Positions 46,141 to 54,698 of a stretch of DNA of 64,000 nucleotides are shown here, in pieces. Both the position numbers and the translations under genes were made by a program. Where the stretch lies: positions 1-64,000 of the forward strand of contig JAHAFI010000007.1 in NCBI GenBank assembly GCA_018374355.1, given 5' to 3'. Numbering within the stretch: position 1 is the stretch's first letter; every line of letters begins with the position of its first letter. This DNA is from Clostridiales bacterium (GTDB lineage Bacteria > Bacillota > Clostridia > Lachnospirales > Lachnospiraceae). The notes under the pieces were generated by a model, which saw nothing but the letters and a program-made list of their open reading frames with translations, made no database searches and was not told where the DNA came from.

Positions 46141-46609
46141 TTCCTCTCTCCTTCTTCTTTTTTAAAGTTAATAAATATCTATAAACTCTCCCATTTAACA
46201 AAAAATGTAAACAGAAAGAATACAGAGTCAAACTCATAAATACCAGTACCACCACAGTTGGCAGCCCTAATATATAATCTGATAAAATCAAAGCTGAAAA
46301 TGACAGAATAAAACAACTATCCGCAATAATTCCACCTCTGGTACGGAAAAAAGCCGCCACACCGGGATTTCTTTTTTTCTTCCACTTCTGGTAATCGTGG
46401 TTCACCCTGACCTTCCGCCAACTTACACTAAAGAAAACCACTCCCAGTAGAATTCCTGTCCAAAAAACAGCTCCTGTAAGATACCCTGCCGTGGTCAGTC
46501 CACTGCTGTCCTGTTTTCTGGAAATCGGAAGCAGAAACACAGAAAGCGCCGGAAGCAGATATGCCGCTGCAGAGGCTGTAATCCATTTCATTCCTTTTCT
46601 TTTCTGCAT
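46124..46609 (-). CDS. Small four-helix membrane protein
   Basis: A 161-residue protein with four hydrophobic segments (about 10-28, 40-62, 92-112, 115-140) and basic loops. I do not recognise the family. Its stop codon region overlaps the start of the giant surface protein by 17 bp, and it starts 1 bp after the repeat-tailed gene, so it belongs to the same operon. A role in membrane placement of the surface protein is possible but unproven. Confidence 0.75.
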   Translation of the reverse strand: MQKRKGMKWITASAAAYLLPALSVFLLPISRKQDSSGLTTAGYLTGAVFWTGILLGVVFFSVSWRKVRVNHDYQKWKKKRNPGVAAFFRTRGGIIADSCFILSFSALILSDYILGLPTVVVLVFMSLTLYSFCLHFLLNGRVYRYLLTLKKKKERGNEKEL

Positions 46610-46610
46610 C

Positions 46611-47306
46611 TTATATCACCTCATCCGTATGTATCTCAACAATACTTCTTTCTATGATAAATCCCGCCGCAGTCCTCTTCTGTATTCCCGCTCCTTCGGT
46701 TTCATATCCGGCACCGCTAAGCGGCACCGTCTGATTTCCCAGAACGCTTGTCTCTCCGTTCTCATAACCTACCTGACCAAATGGCACCGACTGATTTCCC
46801 AGAACACTTGTCTCCCCGTTCTCATAGCCAGCTTGACTAAGAGGTACGGTCTGATTTTCCAGAACGCCTGTCTCCCCGTTCTCATAGTCCGCTTCGCCAA
46901 GAGGTACGGTCTGTTCCTCCAGCTTTGCAGTGATGCCCTCCTCCTGAAGGATTGTTGTGGGAAGCTTGTCTGTTTTAGGAAGCGTATGTTCCATGGACGT
47001 CACATAGCTTCGTTTTTGGGGCAGCTTTTTGCTGTTCAGTTTGTCTGTCTTATTTACTTTTCTGTTCTTCTGTCCTTCTTCCTCCGTCTTTGAGGATTTC
47101 AGCGAACCGGACTCAGGATTATCCTCCGTCATCTGCCGTACTGCCCGTCTGGCTTTCTTTCCTGTCAGCTCTGCAAAGGTCTCCGGAATCTTCAGCCAGA
47201 AAAACAAAGCAATCGTCAATGCCAGCAATACCAGCGCGGCAATCCCGCAGTATATCTTGATATCTGTATAGAGGCTCAACTGCTGTTCAAAATTCTGTAC
47301 GTTCAT
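46611..47306 (-). CDS. Single-pass membrane protein with 20-residue threonine-motif repeats
   Basis: A 231-residue protein of no known family. One membrane helix (about 18-38) is followed by a charged tail. Residues 132-207 form nearly four 20-residue repeats, for example QTVPLSQAGYENGETSVLGN. Each complete unit carries GET[SG]VL, and most carry QTVPL. PTTIL occurs at 116-120. By the positive-inside rule the tail is probably cytoplasmic. The gene shares one base (TGATG) with the end of the kinase gene, so the two are translationally coupled. The repeated Thr motifs look like candidate kinase sites and FHA ligands. Confidence 0.78.
   Translation of the reverse strand: MNVQNFEQQLSLYTDIKIYCGIAALVLLALTIALFFWLKIPETFAELTGKKARRAVRQMTEDNPESGSLKSSKTEEEGQKNRKVNKTDKLNSKKLPQKRSYVTSMEHTLPKTDKLPTTILQEEGITAKLEEQTVPLGEADYENGETGVLENQTVPLSQAGYENGETSVLGNQSVPFGQVGYENGETSVLGNQTVPLSGAGYETEGAGIQKRTAAGFIIERSIVEIHTDEVI
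46686..46913 (-). repeat. In-frame 60-bp tandem repeats
   Basis: About 3.8 copies of a 60-bp unit encode the QTVPL...YENGETSVLGN repeat. Units are highly similar at the nucleotide level, consistent with recent duplication. Confidence 0.85.
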
Positions 47307-49105
47307 CAGCCCTCACCTCCCTGTTCCTGTGCTGTCTCCACTGCATTCGGTGCAAAAATGGCGGTAATCTGTTTCTGTGCTACCTGAATACCATCCTGCA
47401 CAGAGGTCTGAATCTCCTTCGCTAAAGAGGAAGTACCGGATATATCTAAAGAAGCCGCTTTTTCTTCTATCTGTTTCAGGGCTGTCTCCATTTCCTCTTT
47501 TGACAGTCCTGCTTCCTTAAACTTATCGTAGTTGGTACAAATCTGGTAAACCACTTCGTTATACAGACGCAGTTCGGTAACCACATTGTCTTCCATTGCA
47601 ATATTATCGTCGATCAGCGCCATCAAATCGTACCAGTAATCGCCATAGGACACTTCGGCATCCCCGGCCTGATTCACCTGTCCGATTTTCTTGTTGTAGC
47701 TGCTGATTTTTCCCAGAATCTCGGCTCTGGCCTTCATGGCCTTTTTATTCTTTTCTTCCTCTCCAAGATCCAGCTTATCCAGATCTTCCGAAGTAACATT
47801 GTCAAACCAGCCGATGGCAGAACTCTTGTTGCCTCCGCCGCCTTCACTGTAGTAGTACATCAGTCCCATCCGGTAAGAGAACTTCACATAACCGCTTTTA
47901 TTCTCATGGAAACTGGATTTGTTATCCTTTCCCCTGCCATTCTCCCGGGCATTCAGAACGGATATGATAAATGCATCCTCTTCCGATGAAAATTCATTAT
48001 CTTCCTCCACCGCATCGAGAATCCCCAGCCATGCCGTTTCTATGGAAGGATTCAGCGCAACGGCTTTTTTGTAGTAATCCAGCTTTTCAGCCGCTGACGA
48101 GGTCAGCGCACTTTCTATGTAATAATCATATCCCGTAGTCTCGGTTTTCTTGGCCATGATGCCGCCAAACAGAGAAACACCGCCTAATAGTAAAGAGGCC
48201 GCCGCACTCACTCCGAAAACCGCTATTTTATTTCTCAGTTTCTTTCGGTAGGGAAGTCCCAGCTCCTCCGGGTGCTCCAGATCATACTTTACCTGCGCAC
48301 AGTTCTGATACCGGTTCTCCGGCTCGTACTGGGTACATTTCTCGATGATCATCTCCAGTCCCAGAAGGGCATTACGCATTTCTCTGGGCGTTTCCTCCAA
48401 AAGACCGGGACGGCACTGGGTAATCCGCGGAAAGTTGAACGGAGTAGCCGCCGGATTTCTTCCCGTAATCAGGTGGTGAAGCGTTGCCCCCAGACAGTAG
48501 ATATCGCTCTGGGGTCTTGACTGCCCGTTTCCTCCATACTGTTCCGGCGCCGCATAACCCGGCGTTCCAAGGCAGGTGGTGTCCTCGGAATTTCCGGTTT
48601 TAAAAACCCGGGCTGTACCAAAGTCGATCAGGGAGATTTCCCCGTCCGGCTTCAGCATGACATTCATCGGCTTCAGGTCACGATAAATGATGGGATTGGA
48701 TCTGGTGTGAAGATAGTACATCACATCACAGAGCTGAATTCCCCATGAGATCACATCCTCCACGGCTATGGGAAGATTGTCTTTTTCCATACTCTCCTTC
48801 AGGGCTTCACTCAGGGATTTTCCCTGAATGTAGTCCATAACGATCAAAAAGGTGTCGCCGTCATCTATTACATCCACGATACTGGGAAGGTACTTATGGC
48901 TGAGGCTTTTCAGGATATTGGTCTCCGCGATCAGCCCCTGCTTTACCGTCGTAAAATCCTGCACGCCGTCCTTGCGCACCTCTTTTATCGCCCATGTTTT
49001 ATTTGCCCGTTCGTTCAGCGCAAGATACACCACGCTCATGCCGCCCTGACCGATTTTACTTAGAACCTTATATTTTCCGTCTACAACGGAGCCTATCTGC
49101 AGCAT
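47306..49105 (-). CDS. Membrane Ser/Thr protein kinase without PASTA domains
   Basis: A 599-residue Hanks-type kinase. The start at 49105 has AGGAGGGGG upstream and overlaps the phosphatase gene by 13 bp. The kinase domain (about 11-275) has the glycine loop GQGGMSVVY, Lys41, catalytic Asp143 in YRDLKPMN, DFG at 161-163 and GTPGYAAPEQY. A membrane helix follows (about 293-317). The ~280-residue extracytoplasmic part is helical and TPR-like, with no PASTA repeats, so it does not sense muropeptides as PrkC does. Gene order indicates that it controls the Tad operon products. Confidence 0.93.
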   Translation of the reverse strand: MLQIGSVVDGKYKVLSKIGQGGMSVVYLALNERANKTWAIKEVRKDGVQDFTTVKQGLIAETNILKSLSHKYLPSIVDVIDDGDTFLIVMDYIQGKSLSEALKESMEKDNLPIAVEDVISWGIQLCDVMYYLHTRSNPIIYRDLKPMNVMLKPDGEISLIDFGTARVFKTGNSEDTTCLGTPGYAAPEQYGGNGQSRPQSDIYCLGATLHHLITGRNPAATPFNFPRITQCRPGLLEETPREMRNALLGLEMIIEKCTQYEPENRYQNCAQVKYDLEHPEELGLPYRKKLRNKIAVFGVSAAASLLLGGVSLFGGIMAKKTETTGYDYYIESALTSSAAEKLDYYKKAVALNPSIETAWLGILDAVEEDNEFSSEEDAFIISVLNARENGRGKDNKSSFHENKSGYVKFSYRMGLMYYYSEGGGGNKSSAIGWFDNVTSEDLDKLDLGEEEKNKKAMKARAEILGKISSYNKKIGQVNQAGDAEVSYGDYWYDLMALIDDNIAMEDNVVTELRLYNEVVYQICTNYDKFKEAGLSKEEMETALKQIEEKAASLDISGTSSLAKEIQTSVQDGIQVAQKQITAIFAPNAVETAQEQGGEG

Positions 49106-49884
49106 TTTTCCCCCTCCTGACAAACCTTAATAGTGACCACAGATATGTTATCTGCTTCCTGACGGTACTTATCCAGTTCGGTCAGCCATACAATTCTGTC
49201 TTTCATTATCTGCTCATTAATCATTTCCGCCGGATTCAGCTTCTCATAAATCTCATGCTCCGTAATCTCATGGCGGAATCCATCACTGCAAAGCATAAAA
49301 AGACTATCGGGCACAACATGTCCCTCATAAAAATCCGGGGTTACTTCCTCTGAAGCGCCTACGCACTGCAAAAGTACGTTTCTCTGCGGGTGTCTCTCGG
49401 CATCCTCCGGGGCAATCATTCCCTGATCCACCTGATACTGCACCAGACTCTGGTCCTTCGTCAGTTGATAGACGCTGTCCAGTATGGCATAGGCACGGGA
49501 ATCCCCTACATTCATGATGTAATATCTTCCCATAAACAGAAGGCAGGCTACCACAGTGGTTCCCATCCTGCAGCCGTTTCGCGCTGCATACCCGGCCAAA
49601 CGGCGGTTCTGGGTCTGAACAATCTCATTCCACTGAGCCTTCAGCTTGTCTGTCTCAAGCCCAAATTTCAAAAGCTCCGGAAATTTTACTTCAAACCAGC
49701 TTTCGAATTCACGGATTACCGTTGCGCTTGCCAATTCTCCTTTAGCCAGTCCCCCCATTCCATCGCATAAAACGCACAGACAGGCCTTGTCCCGTCCTGT
49801 CTGTGCAACTTTCACCATCAGAGAATCCTGATTTGTACTCTTCTTTATTCCCACATCACTGTGGGCAGCAATCATAAAATCCAT
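49093..49884 (-). CDS. PP2C-family Ser/Thr protein phosphatase
   Basis: A 263-residue metal-dependent phosphatase. The start at 49884 has AGGAAG 7 nt upstream. Metal-binding motifs are visible: SDVGIKKSTNQDS near the N terminus, CDGMGG, VGDSRAY and LCSDGFR. It reverses the action of the neighbouring kinase, a standard PP2C-kinase pairing. It is the first gene of the 18-gene operon and reads away from the HTH regulator at 50101. Confidence 0.95.
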   Translation of the reverse strand: MDFMIAAHSDVGIKKSTNQDSLMVKVAQTGRDKACLCVLCDGMGGLAKGELASATVIREFESWFEVKFPELLKFGLETDKLKAQWNEIVQTQNRRLAGYAARNGCRMGTTVVACLLFMGRYYIMNVGDSRAYAILDSVYQLTKDQSLVQYQVDQGMIAPEDAERHPQRNVLLQCVGASEEVTPDFYEGHVVPDSLFMLCSDGFRHEITEHEIYEKLNPAEMINEQIMKDRIVWLTELDKYRQEADNISVVTIKVCQEGEKCCR

Positions 49885-50100
49885 ATTTTTTCTTCCTATT
49901 TTTCTTAAAAATACCAAAAAAGCTTTCTGTTTCCTCTTTATATACAATTTTTGAAGCTTTTAGTTAAATTTTATACTTTTTTAATTTTTCTACAATATGT
50001 GGCATATTTTGTGGACAAGCTTTTTTCGACAATTGACTTCACTTTTCAAATCTTTTCTTCTATACTAAGTCTATCTTTCCACAATAGGAGGTTTTAAGAA
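49885..50100. promoter_or_regulatory. Divergent control region of the kinase/Tad operon and HTH gene
   Basis: A 216-bp AT-rich region. For the plus-strand regulator: -35 TTCACT (50038-50043), 17 bp, -10 TATACT (50061-50066), and AGGAGG before the ATG. For the minus-strand operon a weaker pair TTGTAG, 16 bp, TAAAAT lies near 49970-49995. A partly symmetric ATGTGGCATATTTTGTGGAC lies between them and could be an operator. Confidence 0.5.
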
Positions 50101-51570
50101 ATGTCTGAGTTCTCGGATTTATTTTCTTTACTTATACAATCTAAAGATGTCAATGTTCGCATGCTCACACAGTACTGTGAACTGGATCGTTCTACCATGT
50201 ACAAGTTTATCAACGGCAAGCGGACTCCAGCGACCCAAGAACTTGTTCTTAAAATAGCGGCTTTTATGAATCTTGATCCTTCAGAGACCAGTGAACTGCT
50301 GGAAGCCTACCGTCTCACAAAGATCGGCTGGAACATTTACTACCAGCGGAAAAATGTACTGGAGTTCCTACTGAATTTTACGGATTTTCATCATGAGTCA
50401 AATTCCTGTTCTACCCCCCCCCGGAAAATTTTTCGAACTTTACCGTCAGAAAACCGAAACAGCTCCCCGGATTCCGTTGTACTGAACAGTCGGCTTGCGC
50501 TTTCCACTGCCATCCAGCAAATGCTTCTGAGCGCAATTTCCAAACCTGATGAGACCATCTGCCTGCTTGCACAGCCGGAGCATCTGGAAGCGTTAAGCAT
50601 TGCTGCTTTTCTTCCTCATTGTGATAATGACATTAAGATCAAGCATATTTTTTGCATCAACAACAGCGCCAGTGTCATCAAATCACAGCAGAATTATAAT
50701 ATTCAGTGCTTCAAAAAAATCATTCCTTTTTTCGGAACAGCTTTTGAATACCTGCCCTATTATTACTATGACAATGTGAATTCGCATTTTAATAACCTGA
50801 CATTTATGCCCTGCATTTTCCTCACCTCGGATTCGATGATTCTCGCATCCGCAGATTTGAATGAAGGCATTCTGTTAAAAAATGGGGAAGTTTTAAAATT
50901 ATGTGAGAAAAGAATCGAAGGGCTTTTGCAGAATTGTCAGCCGCTGGCTTTGGAATTATCTTCAAACTTGCAGATTCATCTGGAAACTGTTCCATCCATC
51001 TATGCAGACACTGTCGATCTCTACGGCCTGAGCGCAGAACCTTGTCTTATGCCTATGCTTACACCGGAACTGATAGAAAAGTATATGATCAAAACACTGC
51101 CGCACCGCGATGTCCTGCTCGATTCCCTGCGAAAGTATATGAAGTCTTTTTATACCTCCAGACTGAACTCCTACTTTACCCGGGAAGGCGCTTTAAGATT
51201 TTTGAAGACGGGAAGACTGCATGAAATTCCATCCCAATTGTACACACCACTCTCGTATCCTGACCGGATTTTTCTTTTAAAGAGACTCTGTGATCACATC
51301 GAGAATACGAATTATATGCGTCTTCTAAAGGGAAAACTGGACAAATTTCCATTAAATCTTCATATTCTGGTTGGATCGAATTATGGCTATCTGATTTTCT
51401 CTGCCGAGAGTCAGAATCTGTCCTGTATTCATCTGAAAGAGCAGAATATACTTTCTTCTTTTTATGATTTTGCATATACGTTGGAGGAAAATGATTTTCT
51501 GGAAACAAAAGAGGAAACGCTGAGCTTTCTCAGAGAATTGATTTCGGTAAAGCAATATGATGCTGTCTAG
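50101..51570 (+). CDS. HTH regulator of unknown family beside the Tad operon
   Basis: A 489-residue protein. Residues about 15-75 form an XRE-like helix-turn-helix (MLTQYCELDRSTMYKFINGK). The remaining ~400 residues have no domain I recognise and are Leu/Tyr-rich and soluble. It is divergent from the PP2C/kinase/Tad operon and is the only plus-strand gene in the 32-kb block, so it is the obvious candidate for controlling that operon. A run of nine C (50414-50422) inside the frame is a possible slippage site. Confident as a gene; function inferred from position. Confidence 0.8.
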   Translation: MSEFSDLFSLLIQSKDVNVRMLTQYCELDRSTMYKFINGKRTPATQELVLKIAAFMNLDPSETSELLEAYRLTKIGWNIYYQRKNVLEFLLNFTDFHHESNSCSTPPRKIFRTLPSENRNSSPDSVVLNSRLALSTAIQQMLLSAISKPDETICLLAQPEHLEALSIAAFLPHCDNDIKIKHIFCINNSASVIKSQQNYNIQCFKKIIPFFGTAFEYLPYYYYDNVNSHFNNLTFMPCIFLTSDSMILASADLNEGILLKNGEVLKLCEKRIEGLLQNCQPLALELSSNLQIHLETVPSIYADTVDLYGLSAEPCLMPMLTPELIEKYMIKTLPHRDVLLDSLRKYMKSFYTSRLNSYFTREGALRFLKTGRLHEIPSQLYTPLSYPDRIFLLKRLCDHIENTNYMRLLKGKLDKFPLNLHILVGSNYGYLIFSAESQNLSCIHLKEQNILSSFYDFAYTLEENDFLETKEETLSFLRELISVKQYDAV

Positions 51571-51616
51571 TCTCCTCTGAAATTGAAACGGTACACTGGT
51601 TCGACCGAACCGTGGA

Positions 51617-51837
51617 TCTGACAGGCTCCTAAAGAGCAGATATGAAAATGATGATGTGAACCTCTGATTAGGAACGATTATGTAGCTATAACCGGGATTT
51701 CTCCCGTATATACAACAGCTCTGAAAATTATTATACGAAAAGGTATGATCAAATCTCAACTAGGATGAGCATATAAGAACTTTCACAGTTTTTCATAGGC
51801 CGCTGCATACTCCGCTCGCAGCGGCCCGCTTTTTTTC
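51617..51837 (+). ncRNA. Candidate structured non-coding RNA
   Basis: A possible promoter (CTGACA, 17 bp, TATGAA, near 51617-51645), a series of small hairpins and a terminator at 51798-51837 would give a ~190-nt RNA. It could also be the 3' untranslated region of the upstream regulator. No known RNA family is recognised with confidence. Confidence 0.35.
51798..51837 (+). terminator. Strong intrinsic terminator
   Basis: GGCCGCTGC pairs perfectly with GCAGCGGCC around an 11-nt loop and is followed within 4 nt by TTTTTTT. It ends transcription from the HTH regulator gene or from the candidate small RNA. Confidence 0.9.
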
Positions 51838-51905
51838 CTATGTGCGTGTTCGTTCTTCTAACCCTTCATCGTAATTTTTCAATTTTCAGAGGAGTTTATG
51901 TATTC

Positions 51906-51933
51906 ATTATAACATCCCTCACCTCTATTTCAA
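51906..51933 (-). promoter_or_regulatory. Orphan minus-strand promoter
   Basis: -35 TTGAAA (51928-51933), 16 bp, -10 TATAAT (51906-51911) with extended TGT. It fires into the structured island with no downstream minus-strand gene until beyond the HTH regulator, so it would make an antisense or small RNA. Confidence 0.55.
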
Positions 51934-52003
51934 TGTTTTTTTTCGTTTTTTCTATATTTCGTCTTGGGTTTTTTGACAAATTACCATACGATTCACCACC
52001 CAC

Positions 52004-53989
52004 CTAATCACGCCCTTCGTTAGAGGTTTCTTCTTCTGCCGTACTGTTCCCTGCCCTGTCAGTTGGCGGATCGCCGCTCGGCGGATTTTCCATACCGCCC
52101 ATTGCATCACCGTTTCTATATCCCCCTTCCTTCCTATCTCCTCTGCCTCCGCCATTACTTCCACGGGGGCCTCCCATGGAAGAATTGCTTCCGTAAACCA
52201 GACTATCCATTGTTATGCTTTGCTCTGCATTCCCACCCTTTAACGTGTAAGTTTCCCCTTCTTTGATTTCCGGGCTGCTTACGATCACTGAAGAATATTC
52301 TTTCTCTGCTGTCCAACGCAGAAGCTCATTGCCGCTGCTGTCCAAAAGCACAATATCTGTATCTGACTCCTGTGTATCCAGATTCACCATGATTACCCCC
52401 TGTGTAGAGGAAGAATCAAAGTTTTGTTCCATGCCGGATGCACCGGATGCCGCAAAAATCCCACCTGTAACTGCCGCAGTTCCGCTATAATCCAAAGTTC
52501 CGTTTCCACTGTTTGTAGGTCCGGATAAATAAGTCTCTCCACCGGAAACTTTGATATCTCCATTGGAGTCAATTCCATCTCCGGAAGCGTTGACATGAAG
52601 CACCCCTCCGGTAATGTTGATATAAGCGCCATCTGTCGCTGCAAATTGGTCACCTCCGCCTCTGGAGCCTTCAAAACCGCTGCTGTCATTTCCTCCGGCT
52701 GCATTTATTCCGTCATCTGATGCCAAAACAGAAATATTACCTTCTGTAATATCAATGCTTAATCCTTCAATTCCTTCATAGCTTTGAGTAATTTCCATGT
52801 TTCCACCGGAAATCGACACATTCGAATCTGCATGAACTCCATCGTCTCCTGATGATAAGTTATAAATCCCACCGCTGACCGCAAGATTTCCGTTGGAATG
52901 CAGTGCATCATCTTCTGCATCGATGGCATAGGTTCCTTCTTTCAATACCATCTGTGTTGCTGCCTTCAGCCCTTTAAGGCTTACTGTGTCCTCCTCCGTC
53001 GTCTCCTGTGACGGCTGCTCCATAGGCATTCTTTCTCCGGTATTCTGGTTCTGTGCACTTGCACTTCCTTCCCCTGTCAGAATGGTATACGTTCCGTCTT
53101 CTGCCTGCAGCCACGCGCCGGCGCTGATTCCATCCTGCTGCGAGGTGATATCAAAGGTACCTCCTGCCAGATAGACAAACCCCAGACTGCTGTCATCCGC
53201 GTTTTCCGCATGGATTCCATCCTTTCCGGCTGCAATGGTATAAGAACCGTTGGCAATCCGCACACTGTCTTTTCCCGAAATTCCATGGCCTGCACTTGTA
53301 ATATGATAGCTGCCGCTTGCAAATACAAGATCATCTTTTGATACAATTCCATGTCCTTCATCCGCGCGAACCGTAAGCGTCCCTTCCCCGTTAAAGGTCA
53401 GATCTGATTTTGAAAACACAGCCCCGTCAATAGTATTCTCATCGATGGCTGTATAAGCGCCTGCATTTTCCAGACTGTTTTCTGTTCCTGATGCAGTGGT
53501 AACAAACACTTTATCTGCTGATCGTATATACAAAGCTGCTGACTGAGAGCTGGAAATCGTTACGCCATTCAATACAAGCTGAACTTTGTCTGTATCCTCG
53601 GCCTCCACAATCACCATACCGTCTGAGAGGGAACCGGAAAGTATGTACGTCCCCTCGTCTGTAATCGTCACGGTATCTTCTGCAATGGATACAGCATCCG
53701 ATTCACAGGAAGAACCGCCATCTGACAGTTGGATTTTGGCACTTTCTGTTTCGTTATATCCTACTTCCTTATCTCGATCTGAAAACATCTCCGAAGTATC
53801 AATTTCCGTAACAGAAGTGCTTTCAACTGCTGCGGATTCTGTATCATTCTGTGTAGCCTGATCTGTCTGTGTGTCCTGATTCGTCTGTGTGTCCTGATTT
53901 GTCTGGGATTCCTGATTCGTCTGTGCATTACAGCCGGATATCATCAACGTCCCCATAAGTAAAAACAGTAAAACTTCTTTTTTTCGCAT
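52004..53989 (-). CDS. Cthe_2159-type carbohydrate-binding lipoprotein
   Basis: A 661-residue lipoprotein, lipobox MISGC with Cys20. Residues 22-50 are a Thr/Gln/Asn linker with TNQDTQ repeats. The main body (about 80-590) has repeated beta-helix rungs with motifs such as DDGVHADSNVSISGGNMEI and GDGIDSNGDIKVSGG, matching the Cthe_2159 family of calcium- and polysaccharide-binding proteins. The tail is Gly/Arg/Pro-rich. It follows the VTC and DUF4956 genes, a recurrent trio in Clostridia that probably builds or binds a surface polymer. Confidence 0.87.
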   Translation of the reverse strand: MRKKEVLLFLLMGTLMISGCNAQTNQESQTNQDTQTNQDTQTDQATQNDTESAAVESTSVTEIDTSEMFSDRDKEVGYNETESAKIQLSDGGSSCESDAVSIAEDTVTITDEGTYILSGSLSDGMVIVEAEDTDKVQLVLNGVTISSSQSAALYIRSADKVFVTTASGTENSLENAGAYTAIDENTIDGAVFSKSDLTFNGEGTLTVRADEGHGIVSKDDLVFASGSYHITSAGHGISGKDSVRIANGSYTIAAGKDGIHAENADDSSLGFVYLAGGTFDITSQQDGISAGAWLQAEDGTYTILTGEGSASAQNQNTGERMPMEQPSQETTEEDTVSLKGLKAATQMVLKEGTYAIDAEDDALHSNGNLAVSGGIYNLSSGDDGVHADSNVSISGGNMEITQSYEGIEGLSIDITEGNISVLASDDGINAAGGNDSSGFEGSRGGGDQFAATDGAYINITGGVLHVNASGDGIDSNGDIKVSGGETYLSGPTNSGNGTLDYSGTAAVTGGIFAASGASGMEQNFDSSSTQGVIMVNLDTQESDTDIVLLDSSGNELLRWTAEKEYSSVIVSSPEIKEGETYTLKGGNAEQSITMDSLVYGSNSSMGGPRGSNGGGRGDRKEGGYRNGDAMGGMENPPSGDPPTDRAGNSTAEEETSNEGRD

Positions 53990-54002
53990 TCATCATCGCC
54001 TC

Positions 54003-54698
54003 CTATAATTCCCCGATTATTGTTTCCTGTCTGCACATGGTAATTTCCAGATTCCCGTTTCTGCATCGAAGCTCATCGATCAGTTCTTTTTCATTTCCTG
54101 AATCCTTCAAAGTCAAATTATATGTCAGTTTAAACAGGCTTCCCATGTTTGTAGTTTTAATCTGCACAACTTCATAATCTACAGTATATTTCTTCAATAT
54201 TTTGTCAAATACTCCGCTGTAGTCCAAGTCTTCCGGTATGGTAATATGCAAAGTTTTATAACGCAGCGCATGTTTCCTCGTTCCAAAATCCATACGATTA
54301 TATACCAGCATCATCCCGCCGAGAATCACTGCTGCTAACAGTGCATACGCCAGATATCCCATTCCTGCCACCAGACCGGAACACATGGCTAGAAAAATAG
54401 CTCCGATTTCCTTTGCAGAACCCGGCACTGAACGGAACCGTACCAGACTGAATGCCCCGGCTACTGCCACTCCGGTTCCCACATTTCCATTGACCATCAT
54501 GATTACCACGCAGACTACTGCCGGAAGCAGGGCCAAAGCTGCCACAAAGCTTTTGGTGTATTTTGCTCCATACATATAAGTTCCCGCCAGTATCATTCCT
54601 ATGATCAGGGCACATCCCACACACAGTAAAAAGTCTGAAACGGATATCACACTGGCCATCTCTGTATCAAAAATCCCCTGAAATAAAGCATTAAACAT
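54003..54698 (-). CDS. DUF4956 membrane protein
   Basis: A 231-residue protein with about four membrane helices in the first 130 residues (FLLCVGCALIIGMILAGTYM and later) and a cytoplasmic ferredoxin-like C-terminal domain. The motif GTGVAVAGAFSLVRFRSVPG is diagnostic of DUF4956. It overlaps the VTC gene by 8 bp. The family regularly accompanies VTC-domain polymerases and may form the membrane part of the complex, but biochemical function is not established. Confidence 0.9.
   Translation of the reverse strand: MFNALFQGIFDTEMASVISVSDFLLCVGCALIIGMILAGTYMYGAKYTKSFVAALALLPAVVCVVIMMVNGNVGTGVAVAGAFSLVRFRSVPGSAKEIGAIFLAMCSGLVAGMGYLAYALLAAVILGGMMLVYNRMDFGTRKHALRYKTLHITIPEDLDYSGVFDKILKKYTVDYEVVQIKTTNMGSLFKLTYNLTLKDSGNEKELIDELRCRNGNLEITMCRQETIIGEL

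Larger units (their letters stand above)
51571..52003. other. 433-bp intergenic island with structured-RNA features
   Basis: No protein gene is supported. Near-perfect 14-15 bp inverted repeats (51571-51585 CTCCTCTGAAATTG-type and 51880-51894) bound a 324-bp segment. Inside lie several stable hairpins (for example GGTTCG/CGAACC, GCTC/GAGC within ATCTG/CAGAT, CGGGA/TCCCG), a strong plus-strand terminator, and outside the right edge a strong minus-strand promoter. This may be a small-RNA gene or a small mobile element. Confidence 0.6.

Noticed and set aside
51352..51759. Minus-strand 135-codon frame antisense to the regulator and island
   Set aside because: It overlaps a well-supported gene in antisense and lacks a ribosome site. 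The structured-RNA reading explains the region better.
51571..51900. 6S RNA, tmRNA or RNase P RNA assignment for the island
   Set aside because: Pairing ends recall 6S RNA and a GGTTCG motif recalls a T-loop, but lengths and conserved cores of these families are not visible.
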